A stretch of DNA of 64,000 nucleotides, taken from positions 744,001 through 808,000 of the forward strand of contig JABTUN010000002.1 in assembly GCA_015075365.1 (NCBI GenBank). Reading direction: 5' to 3'. The translations under genes and the position numbers were made by a program. Source of the stretch: Verrucomicrobiaceae bacterium. GTDB lineage: Bacteria > Verrucomicrobiota > Verrucomicrobiia > Verrucomicrobiales > Verrucomicrobiaceae. Below the pieces are notes generated by a model. That model was not told the origin of the DNA, did not search any database, and saw only the letters and a list, made by a program, of their open reading frames with translations. Shown in pieces: positions 37,715 through 47,400 of the stretch (position 1 is its first letter; every line of letters begins with the position of its first letter).

Positions 37715-37774
37715 TTCCGGGAGTGCCGATTTCACAACTGACAAAACCTACGAGCGCGGGCGAACGAGTCTTGC

Positions 37775-38668
37775 TCAGGAACGCCACTTGAGCGGCACCT
37801 TCACGCCATTCCACGCGTGATCGGCTTGATGCGTGTGTGTCGTAACCTCCGCGCCATCAGACGTCAGGCGCAGCATCGTCCAGCCAGTGGTGGAGGTCTT
37901 TTTGTCGGCCACATAGGAGCTGGCGGGCGTGTTGAGGATGTGAATGCCCTCGTGCGCGAAGAAGTCACGGTGATGAATATGACCGTGGATGTAGGATTTG
38001 ACGTGTTTTCGGGCGGCGATGGCCTTCCACAGCGGTTCGCTATCCTCCAAGCCGCCTGGAAAGTGCAGTGGATCGCCGCCGAGACGCGGATTGTGATGCG
38101 CGAAAAGCAGCGCGGGCTTGTCAGCATGTTGATCGAGCATTTTCACCAGCCAGGCCATCTGGGTGCCACCGATGAGGCCCTGTGTGATCATCGTGGCTTT
38201 GAGCGAATCGAGCAGGAACAGGTTCATGCCGGGAAGTTTGACGACGCCGACGTGTTTGGCCTCGACGGCGGGCGAATCCGGCATCTCGCTCTTCAGCACG
38301 TCGTAAAACATGGCGCGTTCATCGTGATTGCCCATCGTGAGGTGCAGCGGCACCCCCGCGTCGCGCAGAGGGGCGATCAATCGTGCAAAATGCTCATAAT
38401 CGCCGCGCTGGCCGTCCTTGAGGGCAAGGTCGCCATTGATGATGACGGCGGCGGGCCGTTTCGGCAGCGCCAGCAGCCATTCGATGGTGTGGCGCAGGTT
38501 CATCGGGATCGACGCGCTCGCCGGATGTTGCGCGCCGATGTGCGTGTCGTTCAAAATGGCGATCAAGTCCGAATCCACCTCCGCGGCGGAAGATTCGACC
38601 TGTGAGAGTGCGACGGCGGCACCGAGTTGAGTGATGAACTGACGGCGGTTGGTGAAGTGCAGCGGCAT
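37775..38668 (-). CDS. Secreted calcineurin-like metallophosphoesterase
   Basis: 297 residues from ATG 38668, chosen for its Tat-like leader (NRRQFITQLGAAVALSQV). Metal-binding motifs are in family order: LIAILNDTHIGA (Asp, His), AAVIINGDLALKDG (Gly-Asp), LHLTMGNHDERAM (Gly-Asn-His-Asp/Glu), LLFAHHNPRLGG (His) and KSYIHGHIHHRDFF (Gly-His-x-His). Acts on an unknown phosphomonoester or diester in the periplasm. It is 60 bases upstream of the DUF1501 gene on the same strand and could share its transcript. Confidence 0.92.
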   Translation of the reverse strand: MPLHFTNRRQFITQLGAAVALSQVESSAAEVDSDLIAILNDTHIGAQHPASASIPMNLRHTIEWLLALPKRPAAVIINGDLALKDGQRGDYEHFARLIAPLRDAGVPLHLTMGNHDERAMFYDVLKSEMPDSPAVEAKHVGVVKLPGMNLFLLDSLKATMITQGLIGGTQMAWLVKMLDQHADKPALLFAHHNPRLGGDPLHFPGGLEDSEPLWKAIAARKHVKSYIHGHIHHRDFFAHEGIHILNTPASSYVADKKTSTTGWTMLRLTSDGAEVTTHTHQADHAWNGVKVPLKWRS

Positions 38669-38832
38669 GGCAGCCTTACGATGCCACGCAGGGCGGTGTT
38701 TCGGCAGGATCAAAGCAGTGGACGACACAAGTTCACATCAACTGCCAGCCCACCCCGGCATGGAATGAAGCGAAATGCATCCACGTGATCTTTTCCGTTG
38801 CTCTTTGTCCGGTGGCAGGCTTGAATTTCACC

Positions 38833-39225
38833 ATGTTGTCTGCGGCGCGATGGATTGTTGTGCTCAGCCTGATGGTTTCCATCGGGCTGCACACCGTCGT
38901 CATCCAGTCCACGGCCTGGGCGGGCATGCTCGTCGAGTACACGCTGAAAACCGGCTCCGTGAGCCAGGCAGTGGCCGACACCTTCGATGGAGAGCACGGC
39001 TGCCCCATGTGCCAACTGGCTCAAAAGACCGCACAGGACACAACGGACGACCCGTCCGCACCTGCTACCGGCGCGAAGCTCAAAACGCATCTGATTGCCG
39101 ACGCCGTGCCTGTGATTCACATCGTCGCGCTGCCGCGCCCGACCTTTCCCGCCTCCGCCGATGTGCGCGGAACACGTCTGGCCTCCACGCCGGATTCGCC
39201 GCCGCCGCGGTTTTTCACGGCCTGA
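38833..39225 (+). CDS. CPxCQ-motif exported protein, copy 1
   Basis: 130 residues from ATG 38833 (a longer frame starts at 38785). One N-terminal hydrophobic segment (WIVVLSLMVSIGLHTVVIQ) is followed by AWAGMLVEYTLKT and the motif DGEHGCPMCQLAQK. The tail is Pro-rich. It is a paralogue of the protein at 39975: both share GLH-VV-QS-AWAGML and DG-H-CP-CQ. The CxxC motif with a membrane anchor is similar in design to DUF2946 proteins that lie beside copper TonB receptors, so a metal-handling role is an inference. Confidence 0.75.
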   Translation: MLSAARWIVVLSLMVSIGLHTVVIQSTAWAGMLVEYTLKTGSVSQAVADTFDGEHGCPMCQLAQKTAQDTTDDPSAPATGAKLKTHLIADAVPVIHIVALPRPTFPASADVRGTRLASTPDSPPPRFFTA

Positions 39226-39572
39226 GCTCTTGTCACTGTGAAACAGGCAGGCATGCCTGATTTCCAGTCATCTCCGCCTCGCTCAGGCTATCTCCTCACC
39301 GCGGCCGCATGACGCGCAGGCACACCGGACCTGTCAGGTTTGTGATTCATGACAATCACACATGCGCCGCCGGAGGCCCCCTTTCCTGGAGAGCAGAACG
39401 TGTGGTTTTCCCCCACGTCTTCGGGACGCCTCCATCCGGCCGGTTTCCGGGTGGAGGCGTTAAATTTCTGCCGTGGGTTCCGCCTCACGGCAGCGTCAGA
39501 GAAAACCAAGCCCTCCGGCCTGACCGGGCCTGGAGGACACCTCGAACCAACAGCAACACCACACACGCACCC
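39226..39572. other. Gene-free region with three successive stem-loops before the small cytochrome gene
   Basis: 347 bases. Stem 1: ACGCCTCCATCCGG / CCGGGTGGAGGCGT (39426-39460, 14 pairs with one T-G). Stem 2: CTGCCGTG / CACGGCAG (39468-39493). Stem 3: CCTCCGG / CCTGGAGG with a bulge (39512-39536). They end 37 bases before the ATG at 39573. This could be a structured leader RNA or another palindromic repeat. The first 200 bases show nothing clear. Confidence 0.5.
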
Positions 39573-39923
39573 ATGAAGAAGACAGCACTCAGCCTCCTGC
39601 TCGCCCTGGCCGCCAGCAGCGCCGCCTCCGCCGATGACGCCATCAAGGACATCATGAAGAAGTATCACAAACCCGAGGACGCCATCTGCAAGAAGGTGGG
39701 CAAGGGCGAGGCGACCGACGCGGATCTCGCCACGCTCCTCAAGGCCTACCAGACCATGTGTGCCGGAACGCCCGCCAAGGGCGACAAAGCCGCATGGGTG
39801 GAGAAATGCCAGGCGCTCATCGCCGCTGTGAAGAAAGTCCAGGCCAAGGACGCCAGCGGCATGTCGGACTTCAAGAAGGCCATCAACTGCAAGGCCTGCC
39901 ACGACGTCCACAAGGGCAAGTGA
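39573..39923 (+). CDS. Small exported c-type cytochrome-like protein
   Basis: 116 residues with a signal peptide (MKKTALSLLLALAASSAASA). The mature part is helical and Lys-rich, with AICKKVGKG and QTMCAGTPA, and ends with a heme motif at the extreme C-terminus (INCKACHDVHKGK). A C-terminal CxxCH with His nearby is typical of a class II-like (cytochrome c') four-helix layout. It lies between the two CPxCQ genes, all in one direction with small gaps, so it is probably part of the same unit. Confidence 0.85.
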   Translation: MKKTALSLLLALAASSAASADDAIKDIMKKYHKPEDAICKKVGKGEATDADLATLLKAYQTMCAGTPAKGDKAAWVEKCQALIAAVKKVQAKDASGMSDFKKAINCKACHDVHKGK

Positions 39924-39974
39924 TCACCTCCGCGGGAGGTTCCATCATCCGATGGAACCTCCCCTCCCCCCTCC

Positions 39975-40355
39975 ATGCTCCGCCAGCTCGCACGCACCTT
40001 TCTTGCCGCCGCCCTGATCTTTTCGATCGGGCTGCACTGGGTCGTGCTGCAATCCGCCGCCTGGGCAGGCATGCTGATGAGTTTTGCCGTGCAGAGCACC
40101 ATGATCGAGGCGGTGGAGAAGACCTTCGACGGCGCGCATCCCTGCCCGCTGTGCCAGACCGTGCGCGAGGCGCAACAAAAGGTGCCGGATGACGCCACGC
40201 CACCGCCTGCGAAGTTCATGAAGAAACTCGACGCGCTGTTCACCATCGCACACCGGCTCATCCCGCCGCCAGCGCGGCTTTGGAGCCATGCTGAGCTGGT
40301 GTTGAACGCGGAAGTGCGGACTGTGAGACCGTCCACACCGCCACCGAGAGCCTGA
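39975..40355 (+). CDS. CPxCQ-motif exported protein, copy 2
   Basis: 126 residues: a hydrophobic segment (FLAAALIFSIGLHWVVLQ), then AAWAGMLMSFAVQ, then DGAHPCPLCQTVREAQQ and a Pro-rich tail. It is a divergent paralogue of the protein at 38833 and sits 51 bases after the cytochrome gene and 107 bases before the TonB receptor gene. The repeated arrangement suggests that the pair works with the cytochrome in redox or metal handling at the membrane. Confidence 0.78.
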   Translation: MLRQLARTFLAAALIFSIGLHWVVLQSAAWAGMLMSFAVQSTMIEAVEKTFDGAHPCPLCQTVREAQQKVPDDATPPPAKFMKKLDALFTIAHRLIPPPARLWSHAELVLNAEVRTVRPSTPPPRA

Positions 40356-40462
40356 ATCGTGTCATCCAGGGCGGACCACGCCCGCATGCCGGCATCACGT
40401 CATGCCAGCGCCACACGAACCGCGTCTGTCATCCGGCAGCGCACTCCTCTCCCGCTCCAATC

Positions 40463-42577
40463 ATGAAACGTACCGCTTCTCATCTTTCTCTTCTTACTTC
40501 ATTCCTCCTCGTCACCACCCTCCACTCGCAAGAGTCCAAAACACTCCCGGAAGTCGTTATCACGGACAAAAAAGATCCTTCCACCACAGTCCCCTCAATC
40601 CAGACCCGCAAGCAGCAGATCGCCGCCACCACGCCCGGCGGTGCCAGCGTCACCGACGCGGAGGACTACAAAACCGGACGCGCCGCCACGCTGAAGGACG
40701 CGCTCGACTTCACCCCCGGGGTGCTTGTGCAAAGCCGCTTCGGCGCGGAGGAGGCGCGCATCACCATCCGTGGCAGCGGCATCCAGCGCACGTTCCACGG
40801 ACGTGGCCTGTGGCTCATGCAGGACGGCATGCCGCTCAATCTCGCAGACGGCGGTTTTGACATGCAGGCCATCGAGCCGATGGCCGCGCAGTACATTGAA
40901 ACCTTTCGTGGTGCGAACGCGCTGCAATACGGCGCGGCCACGCTCGGCGGCGCGATCAACTTCATCTCCCACACGGGCCACAGCGCGCCCGCCTTCCAGT
41001 CGCGCTTTGAGATAGGCAGCTTCAACACACGCCGCGCCCAAATCTCCTCCGGCTTTGTCTCCGGCAACGTGGACGGCTATGTGAGCATCACCGCGGCGCA
41101 GACGGACGGCTTCCGCGACTGGAGCGAGCAGGAGAGCCTGCGCGTGATGGCCAACATCGGCGCGAAGCTCAGCTCCAACCTCGAAAACCGCTTCTACATC
41201 ACCTGGGTGGACAGCAAATCACAACTCCCCGGCGCGCTGACAAAGGCGCAGTTCGAGGCGAATCCCGAGCAGGCCGCTCCCGGTGCCATGATCCCGCTCG
41301 CTCCCGGCGGATCGGGTTTGCAACGCCGTGATTACCAGCTCCTGCGCCTCGCGAACAAGCTGACCTACTCCGACGGTGACAACTCGCTCACGTTCTCGAC
41401 GTTCTGGAGTTGGAAGGACCTCGACCACCCCATCTTCCAGGTCATCGACCAGCTCAGCAACGACGTCGGCTTTGATCTGCGCTACGACGGCCGCCAGAAT
41501 CTGTTCGGGCTGCGCAACGACATCACCCTCGGCACCAACCTCATGTACAACCGGGTCGAGGACCAGCGCTTCCAAAACGTCAACGGCAGCCGTGCTGCCA
41601 AGGTGGCTGATTACCGGCTTCAGTCCATCAACTGGAGTCTCTACATGCAGGATCGCATCCATTTCACCGACCAGCTCTCTCTCGTGCTCGGCCTGCAGGC
41701 GCTCTATGCCAGCCGTGATCTCAATGAGGAGACGCTCATCCCCGGGGCGGGCGCGTTCTTGCCCAATCTCATCGATAACACCGACCGCCTAAGCTACTTC
41801 GGCATCAGCCCGAAGATCGGCCTCATCTACGAGTTTGACCCGCTCACGCAGATCTACTTCAACGCCAGCCGCAGCTACGAGCCACCCACCTTCGGCGAGG
41901 CCACGCCCATTGGCGCGGCCGGCATCGTGCATCTGGAGCCGCAGTGGGCCACCACGTTTGAAATCGGCACGCGCGGCCAGCGCGGACGCGTCGGCTGGGA
42001 TTTCAGCTACTACTATGCGGCGGTGGACCGCGAGCTGCTCACGCTCGGCGTGCCTCCGCTGCCCGCCAACACCGTGAACGCCGGCAAAACAATCCACCAG
42101 GGTGTCGAGTTCGGCCTCACCGCCGATGTGGCGCGCAATCTTTTCACCGCGAATGACACGAACTACGACCGCCTCGCGCTGCGGCAGAATTTCTTCTGGA
42201 ATGACTTCCGTTTCAAAGACGATCCCACCTTTGGCGACCGCCTGCTGCCGGGCTTCGCCCCGTTCTATTACCGCGCGGAGCTGCTGTACGAGCACCCCTG
42301 CGGCTTCTACGCCGGTCCGAATGTCGAATGGTCACCCCACCGCTATGCCGCCGACCTCGCGCGCAGCACCTTTGCCGATCCTTACGCCCTGCTGGGCCTG
42401 AAAATCGGCTACCGTGCCACCCAAGGCGTCTCCTTCTTCGTTGAAGCGCGCAATCTGACCGACGAACGCTACAATCCCACCACTGGCGTCGTCACGAATG
42501 CCAACGGCGGCACCGGTGCCGTCTTCCTCCCCGGCGACGGCCGCGCCTTCTACGGCGGCGTCGAGTTCAAATGGTAA
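40463..42577 (+). CDS. TonB-dependent outer-membrane receptor
   Basis: 704 residues with a signal peptide (MKRTASHLSLLTSFLLVTTL). The plug domain is at about 55-165 (ALDFTPGVLVQSRFGAEEAR, ITIRGSGIQRTFHGRGLWL, YGAATLGGAINFIS), followed by a beta-barrel ending in FYGGVEFKW, with the C-terminal Trp expected for BAM targeting. SYEPPTFGEATPIGAAG and FVEARNLTDERYNPTTG are standard receptor signatures. The ligand is unknown; the partners (CPxCQ proteins, cytochrome, PepSY protein) favour a metal complex, perhaps copper or iron. Confidence 0.95.
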   Translation: MKRTASHLSLLTSFLLVTTLHSQESKTLPEVVITDKKDPSTTVPSIQTRKQQIAATTPGGASVTDAEDYKTGRAATLKDALDFTPGVLVQSRFGAEEARITIRGSGIQRTFHGRGLWLMQDGMPLNLADGGFDMQAIEPMAAQYIETFRGANALQYGAATLGGAINFISHTGHSAPAFQSRFEIGSFNTRRAQISSGFVSGNVDGYVSITAAQTDGFRDWSEQESLRVMANIGAKLSSNLENRFYITWVDSKSQLPGALTKAQFEANPEQAAPGAMIPLAPGGSGLQRRDYQLLRLANKLTYSDGDNSLTFSTFWSWKDLDHPIFQVIDQLSNDVGFDLRYDGRQNLFGLRNDITLGTNLMYNRVEDQRFQNVNGSRAAKVADYRLQSINWSLYMQDRIHFTDQLSLVLGLQALYASRDLNEETLIPGAGAFLPNLIDNTDRLSYFGISPKIGLIYEFDPLTQIYFNASRSYEPPTFGEATPIGAAGIVHLEPQWATTFEIGTRGQRGRVGWDFSYYYAAVDRELLTLGVPPLPANTVNAGKTIHQGVEFGLTADVARNLFTANDTNYDRLALRQNFFWNDFRFKDDPTFGDRLLPGFAPFYYRAELLYEHPCGFYAGPNVEWSPHRYAADLARSTFADPYALLGLKIGYRATQGVSFFVEARNLTDERYNPTTGVVTNANGGTGAVFLPGDGRAFYGGVEFKW

Positions 42578-42605
42578 CCACATCCTTCCCGCCACACTCC
42601 ACCTC

Positions 42606-43307
42606 ATGAATCCCCGTCTCATCCGCAAACTCCACCGGTGGCTCGGTCTCCTGTTCAGCCTCTCCGTCCTCATGGCCTCCGGCAGTGGAGTACTGCACAA
42701 TGTCATGACCCGCACGCAAGCACCGCCACCGCAGGTAAAGCCCTCCGGCGGCGGCATGAATGTGAATGGGATCAAGCTCACCGTCGCCGAGGCCGTGGCA
42801 AGACTCGGTGCGCCCGAGGTGCAGGCGGTGAACCTGCGCGGCATCGGCGGTCAGCCCTGGTATCAGATCTACGCGAAGGACGCCCAGGGGCCGCAATACG
42901 TCAGCGCCATCGATGGACGCGTCGATCCGGGCCAGGACGAGGCCTATGCCGCCGAGATCGCGAAAAAATTCCTCGCCGGGGCCGAGGTGAGGAAGACGGA
43001 CTTCCTCACCGCCTTCAACAGCGAGTACTTGAACATCTTCCGCATCCTGCCCGTGTACCGCTTTGACTCGCCGGACGGTCTGGACACGCGCGTCTATGTC
43101 TCCACCACGACGGGCAGCGTCACGCGGCACACAGACCGCCAGCGCCAGCTCGAGGCCACGATCTTCACGATGTTTCACAAGCTCGGCTTCATCCCCGACA
43201 AGGACCTGCGCGATCTCGTGCTGACGGTGCTAACCTTCGGCACCTTCCTCGTCGCGCTGCTCGGAATCGCCCTGTTTTTTGCCACGCGACCGAAGGCACG
43301 CGCTTGA
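42606..43307 (+). CDS. PepSY-domain membrane protein
   Basis: 233 residues from ATG 42606. Two membrane helices, one at the start (KLHRWLGLLFSLSVLMASGS) and one at the end (LVLTVLTFGTFLVALLGIAL), enclose a periplasmic PepSY-like domain (KLTVAEAVARLGAPEVQAVN, QGPQYVSAIDGRVDPG, VYVSTTTGSVTRHTD). HRW(L) at the start of helix 1 is typical of PepSY_TM proteins, which often act as iron or copper reductase-like partners of TonB receptors. It follows the receptor gene by 28 bases, so the two are co-transcribed. Confidence 0.88.
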   Translation: MNPRLIRKLHRWLGLLFSLSVLMASGSGVLHNVMTRTQAPPPQVKPSGGGMNVNGIKLTVAEAVARLGAPEVQAVNLRGIGGQPWYQIYAKDAQGPQYVSAIDGRVDPGQDEAYAAEIAKKFLAGAEVRKTDFLTAFNSEYLNIFRILPVYRFDSPDGLDTRVYVSTTTGSVTRHTDRQRQLEATIFTMFHKLGFIPDKDLRDLVLTVLTFGTFLVALLGIALFFATRPKARA

Positions 43308-43313
43308 GCCGTC

Positions 43314-44297
43314 TCACTTCGCGCCGTTCAGCCTCGTGTCCTCCGGCAGGGCCATGGGAGGTGCCCAGCCAAAGACCTTGTCACCCTTGAAGAGAGGCTT
43401 GTAGGCAGGCGTGAGGCCGCCGTAGTCAGCCACGGCACCGGCCTTTTCCACCGTGCCGACGCGCAGGTTCGCATACACATCCCCCTCGTCGTAGAGCACA
43501 TGGAGGGGATCGTTTTCCCGGAGCGTCACGCCCCTGTTCGGCCGCACGATGGCAAATTTCCAGAAGTCGTTGATCAACTGGATGGAGCCCAGTTCACGAT
43601 AAACGAGTGCCTTGGGCACATTCCGCAAATCGGTGTAAACAGGCGCGCCCTCCGTGCTGACACGCCAGGGGTCGTAGGCCGGGCTGGATGGGTTGGTGTA
43701 ATCACCGTTGAAGAAGGGATGATTCTGCGGCTGCACCCAGGGGCGGAGCTCCGCGGGTGATTGTGAGCTGGGGAAGACCTGGGGCTGGGGTTTGGGGTCC
43801 ACCCGTTCCACGATCTTCGGAACCATGCCAAAGAGATCGCTGGCACGGCCAAAGTGATTGAACTGCCAGGAGTCCACCATCTCGGAGGTGGCCACACGCG
43901 TCTTTTTCACCGTCATGCGGTGCTCCGGGCCGTTGGAGAAGAGGTTGAAGGACAGCAGGTAGTCGATGTCCTTGTCCAGCGCGGTGGCGTGGGAGCGGTT
44001 CACACCGGCATCGCGTGGAGACACGAGCATTTGCGTGCCGGAGGCCGTTTCCTCGGTCATGAGGGTGAAGACACGGACCTGCCCGCGCCGCAGCAGGGCG
44101 GTGCTAAGGCTGTCCGCAAGCGCGCGGCCCAGATCCGGTCGGCGCGCGCCATCCACCGTCACGTCCTCGGCAAAAACCGCCATCTTCGGTCGCACGGCCT
44201 TTGCCACGCTGACATCGCCATCGTCGGCGCGGACGACAGACACGGAATTCAGGCTCGCCAGAGCCGCCAGGGTGAGAATAGCGGGTTTGAGGTGCAT
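43314..44297 (-). CDS. Exported hypothetical protein with CsgG/curli-like N-terminal part
   Basis: 327 residues with a signal peptide (MHLKPAILTLAALASLNSVS). Residues 35-130 (MAVFAEDVTVDGARRPDLGR, LADSLSTALLRRGQVRVFT, DYLLSFNLFSN) resemble the periplasmic nucleotide/CsgG-like fold in which a stimulated ABC-type or lipoprotein domain detects its own partner, but I cannot prove it. The rest has DYTNPSSPAYDPWRVSTEG and ends FGWAPPMALPEDTRLNG. It converges tail to tail with the PepSY gene with only six bases between their stops. Confidence 0.7.
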   Translation of the reverse strand: MHLKPAILTLAALASLNSVSVVRADDGDVSVAKAVRPKMAVFAEDVTVDGARRPDLGRALADSLSTALLRRGQVRVFTLMTEETASGTQMLVSPRDAGVNRSHATALDKDIDYLLSFNLFSNGPEHRMTVKKTRVATSEMVDSWQFNHFGRASDLFGMVPKIVERVDPKPQPQVFPSSQSPAELRPWVQPQNHPFFNGDYTNPSSPAYDPWRVSTEGAPVYTDLRNVPKALVYRELGSIQLINDFWKFAIVRPNRGVTLRENDPLHVLYDEGDVYANLRVGTVEKAGAVADYGGLTPAYKPLFKGDKVFGWAPPMALPEDTRLNGAK

Positions 44298-44354
44298 GGC
44301 CGTTGGATTTAAAAACGATCCTAGGGGTTCAAATTCCGCATGGGAAGCAAAAAT

Positions 44355-44393
44355 TGGGCCCGCAGGCGGCTCCGCCCCTCACGAAAGTGGGGT
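44355..44393. repeat. Hairpin-rich intergenic segment
   Basis: GGCGG-CT-CCGCC near 44365-44376 and CCCCTCAC-GAAA-GTGGGG at 44375-44392 form adjacent short stems before the LamG/DUF1553 gene. It may be a further palindromic repeat or a leader structure. Confidence 0.35.
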
Positions 44394-44437
44394 GCCGGGG
44401 ATGCTGAAAGAGGGGCCGAAAGGACGTTTTTAGAGGC

Positions 44438-47400
44438 ATGACGCTCCGCGCCACCTTCCTGCCTTTTCTCGCCCTCGCGCCTTTTGCCTCCGCCCAAAAT
44501 GACGCGGCAGGCAATGATGTCTCCGACAAGGAACCCGCCAAACCGGTCATGCAGTGGCGTTTTGACGATCAAAAAGAGCCCGGGCCGCGCGCGCCGGCCT
44601 ACCCGGGCTTTGCGAAGGAAAACACCGCCATACGCTTCATCGGCGAGGGCAAGAAGGCTCTCAAGGTGGCGGACAACCCAGAACTGCGCTTTGGCCTGAA
44701 TGAAACCATCACCCTGGAGGCCTGGGTGAAGGCTCCAGGGCTGAGCGGCACGCCCTACATCATCGGCAAGGGCCGCCTCGGCACGAAGGAGTTCGGGCAG
44801 AACAACCAGAACTACGCCCTGCGCCTCCAGACGGTCAAAAGTGGCGCGCAGATCGGGTTTCTGTTCGCCAGCGCCGACGTGCCTGGCAAAAAGGGCGAGT
44901 GGCACCGCTGGTGGTCGAAGGAAACGATGCCGCTCCAGGGCTGGCACCACATCGCGGTGACCTACACCTTTGGAAAGCTCAAGAGCATCAAGGGCTACAT
45001 CGACGGACAGGAAACCGACGGCACCTGGGACATGGGCGGCGAGACGGACCGCGCGCCGGTGACAGATGGTGACGCCCTGGTGATCGGCAGCGGCTCCACG
45101 CTGGCTTCCACGCATTCGCTCAATGGCTGGCTGGATGACGTGGCGATCTACCGCGGTCCGATTGATACCGATGCCTTGAAAGCGAAGTTTCGTTTCGTCC
45201 CACCTCCGCCGCCCATTGCAAAAAAAGACGTGCCCGCCGGTCGTGTGCTGGTGCAGCTCGCAGAAGAAGGCATGCCCGATGCGAATGCCTGGCCCAGCGA
45301 GCCTCCCAAGGTGGGCGAAACCTACACGGAGGACGTCTTCGGCTTCCTGGATGTGCCGCAGAAGTATGTGGAGACAGGCGTGCGCGGCGAGCGCCACGTG
45401 CCCTTCCTCCTTCGTGCCGCCGCCAGCGTGACCTTCCCGAAAGGCAGGCACCGCCTGCTCCTGCGCGCGCGTGGTGCCACGAATCTATACCTGGACGGCA
45501 AAACGGTGCTCACCACGCCCTTCCCGCCAAACGACAGCGACGGCCACCACCTCGTGGCCGATCAGAAGGACTACCTCGACCTCGGCCCCGACTTTCGCTT
45601 TGCGCCGCCGGGGAACCGCGAGTCGTGGTGTGAATTCGAAGGCACCGGCAAGCCGCAGTTTTTCGTGCTGGAGACGCTGGTGGGCAGTTATGTCGGCAAA
45701 TCCGTGCGCCGCCCCGAACTGGGTGAAACCGTGGTCGCGTGGTCAGCGCAGGGCACGGAGAGCTGGCAGCTTGTCACTCCTGGCAAACGCGCGGTGCCCT
45801 ACACGGACGCGGGCTGGACCGCGTATGAGCAGGAGCGCAGCGCGCATTACGATGCCGTGAACGCCAAGAAGCGTGCCGAACTGCGCGCCAAGTCAGGCGC
45901 TTACTGGGCCGGCCGCCGCAAGGCCGCGGACGTCTGGCTGGCGAAGGCCGCGCCTGTGAAGGTGCCCGAGCTGCCGCAGAACTTCCCCGCCAGCAACGAG
46001 ATCGACCATTTCATTGGCTCAAAGATCGCCAGCGTCAGCGCCCAGACGGCGAAAAAGGGCAGAGTGGACTTCTTCAAGCAGGTCCAGCCCTTGCTGGAAG
46101 CCAAATGCACCGAATGCCATCGCGGCACGAAGGCCAAGGGCGACCTGCGTTTTGATTCACTGGCTGATGCGATGAAGGGCGGTGAGTCCGACGGCGCGGC
46201 CATCACGCCCGGCAAGCCGGACCACAGCGCGCTGATCGCCCGCATCACCACGGACGACGAGGACAGCATCATGCCGCCCAAGGGCAAGCCGCTCACGAAG
46301 GACGAGATCGCCCTGCTGACCACCTGGATCAAGGAAGGTGCCAACTGGCCCGAAATTCAGGCGGACCACCTCACGCTGACCCCGCTGGCGGATGACCTCA
46401 CCTTCCTGCGCCGTGCCACGATCGACACCCTCGGCGTGGTGCCCTCGCTGCAGGAAATCGAGGCCTTCCAGAAGAATCCCGACCGCCCCGCGCTCATCGA
46501 AAAGCTCCTCAATGACCCGCGCTGGGCTGACAACTGGATGGGCTACTGGCAGGACGTGCTGGCGGAAAACCCGAACATGCTCAACCCCACGCTGAACAAC
46601 ACCGGCCCCTTCCGCTGGTGGATCTATGAGTCGCTCAAGGACAACAAGCCGATGGACCTCTTCGTCACCGAGCTGCTGCGCATGAGAGGCAGCGAGCGCC
46701 TCGGCGGCCCGGCAGGCTTTGGCACCGCCTCCCAGAACGACGTGCCCATGGCCGCGAAGGGCACCATCGTCAGCACCGCCTTCCTCGGCGTGGAGATGAA
46801 ATGCGCGCGCTGCCACGACTCCCCCACGCACAAGTGGCTCCAGGAGGATCTTTTCAAGCTCGCCGCCATGCTGGGCTCCAAGGAAATCGAGGTGCCGAAG
46901 ACCAGCAGCGTGCCCATGGACAAGATCCACGCCGGCGGACGCAAGCCGCTGATCCAGGTCACGCTCCAGCCCGGCACCAAGGTGCAGCCGAAGTGGCCCT
47001 TTGATGAGTTCACCGACGAATCCGCCGCCAAACTCGCCGAATTCCCCGAGGACAGCCGCGATGTGCTCGCCGCCATGATCACCGCGCCGCAGAACGAGCG
47101 CTTCGCCCAGGTCATCGCCAACCGCGTGTGGGCGCGCTTCATGGGTCGCGGCATCGTCGAACCCGTGGAGGACTGGGAGAAGGGCAAACCCACGCATCCC
47201 GAGCTGGTGAAGTGGCTTGGCCGCGAGTTCGTCCGCGGCGGTTACGATGTGAAGCATCTCGCCCGCCTGATCCTCAACAGCCACGCCTACCAGCGCGCCA
47301 CCGACCCCGCGTTGAAGCAGACCAGCCCGCTCTACACCTCCCCTGCCCCGCGCCGCCTGTATGCGGAGCAGATCGTGGACAGCCTCTTCGCCGCCACGGG

